Assembly (NCBI RefSeq): GCF_000321225.1
Contig: NW_004451011.1
Span: 287,805-351,804 of the forward strand
Length of the DNA stretch: 64,000 nt
Origin: Odobenus rosmarus divergens
Taxonomy: Eukaryota; Chordata; Mammalia; Carnivora; Odobenidae
Direction of reading: 5' to 3'
Position 1 is the stretch's first letter; each line of letters opens with the position of its first letter. The notes beneath the pieces are model-generated. The model had not been told where the DNA came from. It did not search any database and was given only the letters and a program-made list of their open reading frames with translations. Both the position numbers and the translations under genes were made by a program. Below, in pieces: positions 57,961-64,000 of this stretch.

Positions 57961-58379
57961 CTTCCCTGTTATTATTGTCGGTCTCTCTGCATAGGTATCC
58001 ATCTTGTTTCGATGAGGGCACCTGGCCCAGGGTCCAGTAGCTTTCTGTTTAAATCATGCACAAATAAGCATTACAGAGTTCTGTTGTATGAAAGATCTCT
58101 GAAGTATCTATACACTGGGTTTCAGGTGGCTTCAGGAAGAATTGCCACGCTCCTAGAGAATCTCTCTTGGGATCTCTTCCTGGTAAAGAACCTCTAGGTA
58201 TAACAAGCCTTGATAAAACAACACTTTAACAGGAATGTTATTCTTGAAAACACCAGAGAAAATACCTTTCCTTTGGCTCTAAGTTTTGGAGGGCACATTT
58301 AACATTTCTGTAGGTGCATGGTAGGTTACTGGCATAAAATAAACTCAATAAAAGGAAGATATTTTGCACTGCAATAGTA

Positions 58380-59560
58380 ATACCACTAGTATTCACTCAT
58401 TATGTAAACATATATTGTTTACTAGGTACCAGATACTAAACTAGGCACTACAATATAACCATAAACAAGATAGACATATAATGTACACTCTCCCGGAATA
58501 GATAAAAAGAACCAAAAACTCCATGGTCTTAGTTGGATTCCCCCAGAATCAGACGCTGTCATGAAGATTGAGCGCTTATAGGTTATTTGAGAGGTGTAAT
58601 GCCATTGGCAGGAGAGTGGGGGTATACGGGATGGCGGCTAGTAAAGGTGTGTTGTAAAGCTAGTTAACACAGGGGGTGACTGGGGCTTCGTCCTTTAGGA
58701 AAGCTCTGGGAAGAAGCTCAGAATGATCCTGGCCAAGAAGTGAAAGATCTGGGGTATTTATACCCATATATCTGTCAGTCATGGGTTAAGAGCTGCCCCA
58801 AGGAACTACTAAAGTAGATTCTAGAAGCTCAAGGGAAGGCTTCCTGCAAAATTGTAGGTGCGGCCTGTTGGAAGTAAAGCTGGATTGCACAGAAATGGTA
58901 AAAGTATCTGGAAAAGTGTGGGTTGAGTACCATCTGCATCAGGCATACACACTGAATTACCAAAATAATGACAAAATATGACAAAGCTTGCTCTATAAAC
59001 TAACGCTACACAAAGGTTTGAAATAGAGGATAAAAGGGAAGGTCTCTGACCAGAGTAGTCAAAGAACGCCTTGCTTAAGAGGAGGCATTTTTGCCAAGAC
59101 CTGAAGGATGAGAGGAAGATAATTGAGTGAAGAGCAGAGAACTGGGTTGCAGCTCTGGAGAACATCCTAAGCCCTGTTCCCAGAGGGCAGAGGGATCGTA
59201 GAGTCTGGGGAACTGACTAGAGACCTAGATGACTGCAGGGGGCGGGGGGAGCAGTAAGGTGAGCAGTATGAAGAAAGGCTGCAGGGGAAGGTCTAGAGGG
59301 ACCAAGGTGCCATGGTGATGAAGGAAGATTGGATCCTACTTGTAATGAGAAAGATCCAAGACTAGAGCTGACCTGACTTTCAGTTTAATATATACTTTGG
59401 CTCCTGTGTGAGAGATTAATATCTGGGGGACAAGGATGGAAGTAGAAGATCAATTCTAGTCTTCTGGCTGGGCGGCCTGGACTAAGATGGTGGCAGTGAT
59501 GGAGAGAAGTGGATGGATACATGAGCAAATCGGAGAGCACAAACAGGAGAACCTGCTGCA
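58380..59560 (+). mobile_element. Ancient LINE-derived repeat, two pieces
   Basis: The start (58390-58510) reads CACTCATTATGTAAACATATATTG and CTAGGTACCAGATACTAAACTAGGC. After an unrelated stretch at about 58520-58930, the family resumes with GAGGAGGCATTTTTGCCAAGACC at 59080 and continues to about 59560. Confidence 0.55.
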
Positions 59561-59574
59561 ATTTGGCCTCTTTC

Positions 59575-59760
59575 TGTGTCACTCACCTTCACTGTGCTAA
59601 GCACTTCCATTTAACTCTTGCAACCTCTGCATGAGGTATTACCTTCATCCCCATTTTACAGGTGGGAACACTTAGGTCCAGGAAGATGAACTTGCTGAAG
59701 GTCACACCAAGAATAAGAAACAAAGGTGGATTTGGCCAAAGTCAGTGCTCTTAAGGAGCT
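59575..59760 (-). mobile_element. MIR, antisense
   Basis: CACTGTGCTAAGCACTTCC, CCCCATTTTACAGGTGGG and GAACTTGCTGAAGGTCAC are antisense MIR. Confidence 0.78.
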
Positions 59761-59879
59761 CTGTTGTAGCATTAAGACAGAAGGGTGGGGATCAGCCACA
59801 TGTCACTCTCTCTGAATGTGTACGTCACTGTTCACTTCAACAGTGTTCACTTGCAGGATGTCTGTGAGACGGAGAGAAA

Positions 59880-60040
59880 ATCGCAGGCATTAAAACCCAA
59901 AGCCACAGGTTTGAATCTCAGCTCTCTCACTTGCTGACTATCATTATAACTTTCTGGGCCTCAGTTTCCTTCCTAGTAAAGTTGTGTAACACCTACTTCA
60001 AATGGTTGTTCTCAAGATTAAATGGTAGGTTATAAAGTTG
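59880..60040 (+). mobile_element. MIR
   Basis: GGTTTGAATCTCAGCTCTC, CTTTCTGGGCCTCAGTTTCC and GTTGTTCTCAAGATTAAATGG are MIR. Confidence 0.82.
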
Positions 60041-60974
60041 AATCAGTAAGGTGTCCCAGCATCACTTCAGACCACCTCCCCAGGTCCCTCCAGCTGGGAG
60101 CGGAATTAGGGCCAAGTCAGGCTCCCAGCCTTGGGAGTTGGTTCAGGAGACTTGACTCTGAGGACTCTGGGACAGGTTCCTTCAAAGGGGAACTCATCCA
60201 AGCAAATTCCTCCTATGACTCTGCCTGAGGCCCGACCTAGACTGAGTACTGTGTAAAGGCACTCCTAAATCGAGTTCATCTCAGGCTTTTTTGAAAAATG
60301 CTACCTTGTAAGGAATCATAAAGCATAGGTGCTGAGAACCACAAAGGGCTATAAAAAAACATCTCACCCAGTGTCTTACTTAAACACACGTGACGTCTCA
60401 GACTCAGCGAGAAGAACAGACTTTCCAAGGCCACACGTTTGCACAGTGAATAGGCACAAGGACCAAACTCCAGGTCTCCTGAGTCTCAGTCTGAGCACTT
60501 TGTGTGTTACCAAACAGCCTTGCATCTTCCGCAGACCATTGTAATTAGTTTGCTGGGCTTGGGTCAGAGGCCTCCAAAGCAGATTTCAGCATAAAGAATA
60601 TTTTTAGAAGCATGAACACATTCAGATATGTGTAGTGTTTTGCACTGTGGCCTCTTCAGGGCACTTTCAGACCTCTGGCGCCCAACTGCAATTTGGTCTG
60701 AGAAGCAAATAACCATTTACATAGTCTCACAGTTTATGCCAATTTTGAGCCTCAAAAGGCAGTTTCCAAAGACTCAGGGGACAGCACAAGGGAGAAGCTA
60801 AACAGAGAGACAGACCAAAACTAAGTGGCAATGAAACCATGTTTCAAATGAAGAACAAAATGTCTGAAAACGCTAAGCATGGAATTAGCCGCAAGTGCCT
60901 CCAACATCATAGATATTGTTATCCAAAAGCACTTTTGTAGGCAACCATTTGCCTCACTCCAACAATTTTGGTTT

Positions 60975-61001
60975 TTGTGTTTGTGTGTGTGTGTGTGTGT
61001 G
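60975..61001. repeat. (TG)n microsatellite
   Basis: Short TG run after TTTTTGTGTT, in unannotated intronic sequence. Confidence 0.93.
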
Positions 61002-62684
61002 TTGCTTTTTAACATTTTAAATTATTTCCAAAGAATAGAAAAATGATCACTGGGTCACAGGAGATGAATATTTTCAAGCCTCCCATATATAATATTAATT
61101 TGCTTTCATCTGTGTTTGCAGAACTCTTTCAACTGCAAGTCACTGAAACCCACCTCAGGCTACCCCAAACAAAAGTGAGAATTTGTCAGCTCGAAGAGTA
61201 GCAACCTCAGGGCCTCTTAAGGACCCAGATTGTCCTGTCATATCACTCTCCCATGTGTTGATTCCACTTCTTTCTGTATATTGGCATCATTCACTCCAAT
61301 TGCAAATGACATTTTCCATGATGCGCATCGAAGAAGGTGCATCCTCCTGGGTTCTTAGTTACAAACAATAGAATCTACTGCAAAAACAGATTCAAGAGAC
61401 AGGATTCATAAAAAAGGATGTGAGGTAGTTCACAGAACTTCTAGGAGGGTTGCAAAGCCTGATTTGAGGCCACCTTGCCAGGAACAATGCCCCAAATGTC
61501 CAAGGGCTGCCTTCCAGGGCTGACCCCACTGGCACTGAACACTGAGGCTTGCCCTGGCCCTGCTCCTCCTACTGCTGCAACTGGAGGTCGCCCTAGCTTT
61601 AGCAAACTCTGCCACCTTGCCACCAAGTGGAGGTGAGTCTACCCTGGTCCCCTCTCTGTGTCACTAGCTCCCAATTTGAAATTCAAGTCAGGTCTCTCCA
61701 ACTGACAAAACCTAAATCCCTGACTGCAAGCCATACTGATAAAGCTGGCATCTGAACTTCTTAATCTTGAGGCAGTTTCTGCCACCCACCAAGATTTATA
61801 ATGTAGGTGAGTTCCCAAACAGAGAAAGGGGGTTCAGATACAGGGCATTCAAAAGAATCCTGAGTATGTACTGTAAGAAACACAGCAACAGCTCAGATTT
61901 ACACTGTCCCAGCTCCATAACACCAGGAGAGAAGGAACATCTCTTCCAGCACCACCTAGTTCAGTACCTAGCACTTAGTACATACCTGTCAGACTGAAAG
62001 GACCCAGAAGCTTTAACAAATAAGGCCTGATTCTAAATCCTAAGACTCCTTTGTGTCCGATCCTGACAAGACTAAGATGGAATTAAAGTCTTATGTCCTC
62101 CTCACTTCCCTCCATATGAAAGATTTGTTCCCTGAGCTTTTGTTTGAGATGGCCAGGTTGACCTACCTCACTTGGTCTTTTATGACTGTCTAATTTCTTT
62201 TTTGGAGGTAGGGGGAAAGAACATAGCATTTCTGATAAGTGGAAATCTGGCAGTTTTACCAATGGAAGTCTACTGGAATAGAAAATGAGATTCTTGCCTA
62301 GGAAGAATATTAACAGGATGTAAAATTGCTATTGGCACTTAAAGATACATTAGCAGGGTCAAAACTGGGATCAAAAAAAACCCAATAGGCAAGGCAGATG
62401 GCAGATAAATTCTCAGTTTCATTGAAAACAGGGCAGGAAGTTAAAATGCAATCCCTCAAAGAGCTTTCACAGGTAGTGTGATATTTGATAGCAGCAAGCA
62501 ACTGATGGAAATTTTTATACAGATGCTGTAATTAGCTTTACTAACACATATTCCTATGGTGAGCACCACCCAGCCTTGACTCTTGCAAAGTTGCCCGTGG
62601 AGATAAAGTGAAGAGGCCAAACTGGTATCACTTTTGAAGACAGGAGGATTTTTTAGGGGCCGCTGCTCTCCTACAAACATCCTT

Positions 62685-62731
62685 TTCTTTCTTTTTTCTT
62701 TTTTTCTTTTTTTTTCTTTTTAACAAAAGAG
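62685..62731. repeat. Polypyrimidine tract
   Basis: T-rich tract punctuated by single C, with no SINE or L1 body following. It could be the tail of an unrecognised insertion. Confidence 0.8.
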
Positions 62732-63549
62732 TTTTTAGTGGGGAAAAATCCTAAGGGGGTCAGCTTTGGATGTCATTTGTGACGGTCTCCCTAATTTGGT
62801 AGTAAAAATAAGGATGTGTTGAGTCGTAAGAGTTTACTCATTTCTCTGGAAAGCACATTCTTCAACTCATCCCCAGATTACTCCTGCCTCTTTCTAGCCT
62901 GGGGGAAGGGAGAGAGCCAGAGAGAGAGAACATGGCCACAGTGGATGAAGGAACACTCCGTATTGTAGATGCAGATTGGGAACTATTTCAGGATTCTTTG
63001 GAATGAAAGGACTGAAATACCTAAAATATAGGAAATAATCATTGTGATGAGTGGTCAAAAGAATTTTTTAGCTTTGGTCTAAAGAAAAGAAGTCTGGGCA
63101 CCCACTTGGGGCCATGTACTGTAACCACAGTGGTGGTGTCATTTTAACTGAAGTTGCTGACTGCGCCTGTCAATTCAGCAAGAAAGAGAAGTTGGCCAAA
63201 TCAGATATGTCAACCTGATGTCAATTTTTATATTGATACTGTTTAGACCAGTGTATCCAAAGAAATTTCCTTTGCATCAACACAGTTTATCGGCTCTATG
63301 TATGGAGGACCTTTCCGGGTATAATTTGCAAAATTCCTTGCCAAACTAACTTGAAAAAGAAAAGTGGGAGAGGGTGACTAGAGGATCGGTGGTTTCATGG
63401 AGATCTGACGAGTGGACCTCAGGCATGGTGGGATCTATGAATTCACAGTGATCTGAATTCTGTCTCTCTCCTCTGCCTGCTGCTGCTTTCTTCATTCTCA
63501 GGGAAGTTCTTTCCAGGAGGAAGATACTGGCAGCCAAAGTCTACATCAT

Positions 63550-64000
63550 TCTTTTTTTTTTCCCAAAGTTTTGTTTTTTTTTTTAACATACAATGTATTA
63601 TTTGTTTCAGAGGTACGGGTCTGTGATTCATCAGTCTTACACAATTCACAGCACTCACCATAGCACATACCCTCCCCAATGTCTATCACCCAGCCACCCC
63701 ATCCCTCCCACCCCCCACCACTCCAGCAACCCTCAGGTTGTTTCCTGAGATTAAGAATTACTCATATCAGTGAGATCATATGACACTTGTCTTTCTCTGA
63801 TTGACTTATTTCGCTCAGCATAATACCCTCTAGTTCCATCCACGTCGTTGCAAATGGCAAGATTTCGGGTTTTTTGATGGCTGCATCATATTCCATTGTA
63901 TATATATACACACCACATCTTCTTTATCCATTCATCTGTTGATGGACATCTAGGCTCTTTCCATAGTTTGGCTATTGTGGACATTGCTGCTATAAACATT
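63550..64000 (-). mobile_element. L1 3' end, antisense, running off the window
   Basis: Same L1 3' UTR and ORF2 end as at 55240-55640, antisense, starting in poly-T at about 63549 and continuing past the window edge. Only part of the element is visible. Confidence 0.93.

Larger units (their letters stand above)
43422..64000. other. Presumed SH3RF2 intron beyond the first coding exon
   Basis: No acceptor followed by the SH3RF2 SH3-domain coding sequence was found. Stretches not itemised (45951-46689, 46936-47884, 54211-54960, 55653-55949, 56141-56989, 57161-57719, 60041-60974, 61002-63549) hold no gene I can support. Intron status is inferred from the position downstream of the donor at 43338. 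Confidence 0.5.

Overview
The window is nuclear DNA from a mammal of the order Carnivora. The carnivore-specific tRNA-derived CAN-SINE family (SINEC) is present in more than a dozen copies on both strands, most bounded by readable target-site duplications. Several 5'-truncated L1 elements carry the type of 3' UTR I associate with dog-like carnivores (Caniformia: bears, seals, mustelids, dogs). The species cannot be fixed from sequence alone. No bacterial or viral genes, CRISPR arrays or operons are present, and nearly all short open reading frames are chance or repeat-derived.

Only two gene-derived loci can be supported. The first, at 42854-43337 on the plus strand, is the first coding exon of SH3RF2 (POSHER/PPP1R39), a RING-type E3 ubiquitin ligase with SH3 domains. 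The complete C3HC4 RING finger is encoded, the start codon follows an in-frame stop, and the exon ends at a GTAAGA donor. A candidate non-coding exon 1 lies about 1.2 kb upstream (ending 41706). The rest of the window to 64000 reads as the following intron; no further SH3RF2 exon was recognised. The second locus, at about 30190-31708 on the plus strand, is a decayed retrocopy of the interferon regulatory factor IRF3. It spans nearly the whole coding length, keeps the 3' UTR end, has frameshifts and stops, and still holds one unspliced intron of about 99 bp.

Layout: 1-30 kb is intergenic, rich in ancient MIR, L2 and old LINE fragments with younger SINEC and L1 insertions, some nested. At 29.7-31.7 kb lie a perfect hairpin, a small duplication cluster and the CpG-rich IRF3 pseudogene. 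At 31.7-41.3 kb is more old L1/MIR sequence with one repeat-free AT-rich block (32.5-33.05 kb). At 41.4-43.4 kb is the SH3RF2 5' region. At 43.4-64 kb is the presumed SH3RF2 intron, including a 400-base assembly gap at 52196-52595 inside a TG/CA microsatellite.

I found no undescribed multi-gene system. The most informative observations are the IRF3 retrocopy with its retained intron, the perfect 20-bp inverted repeat, several short tandem duplications, the polypurine/G-quadruplex-prone tract near the SH3RF2 start, and the converging TG/CA repeats around the gap. Repeat family names are from memory of consensus sequences; ends of old repeats are approximate.
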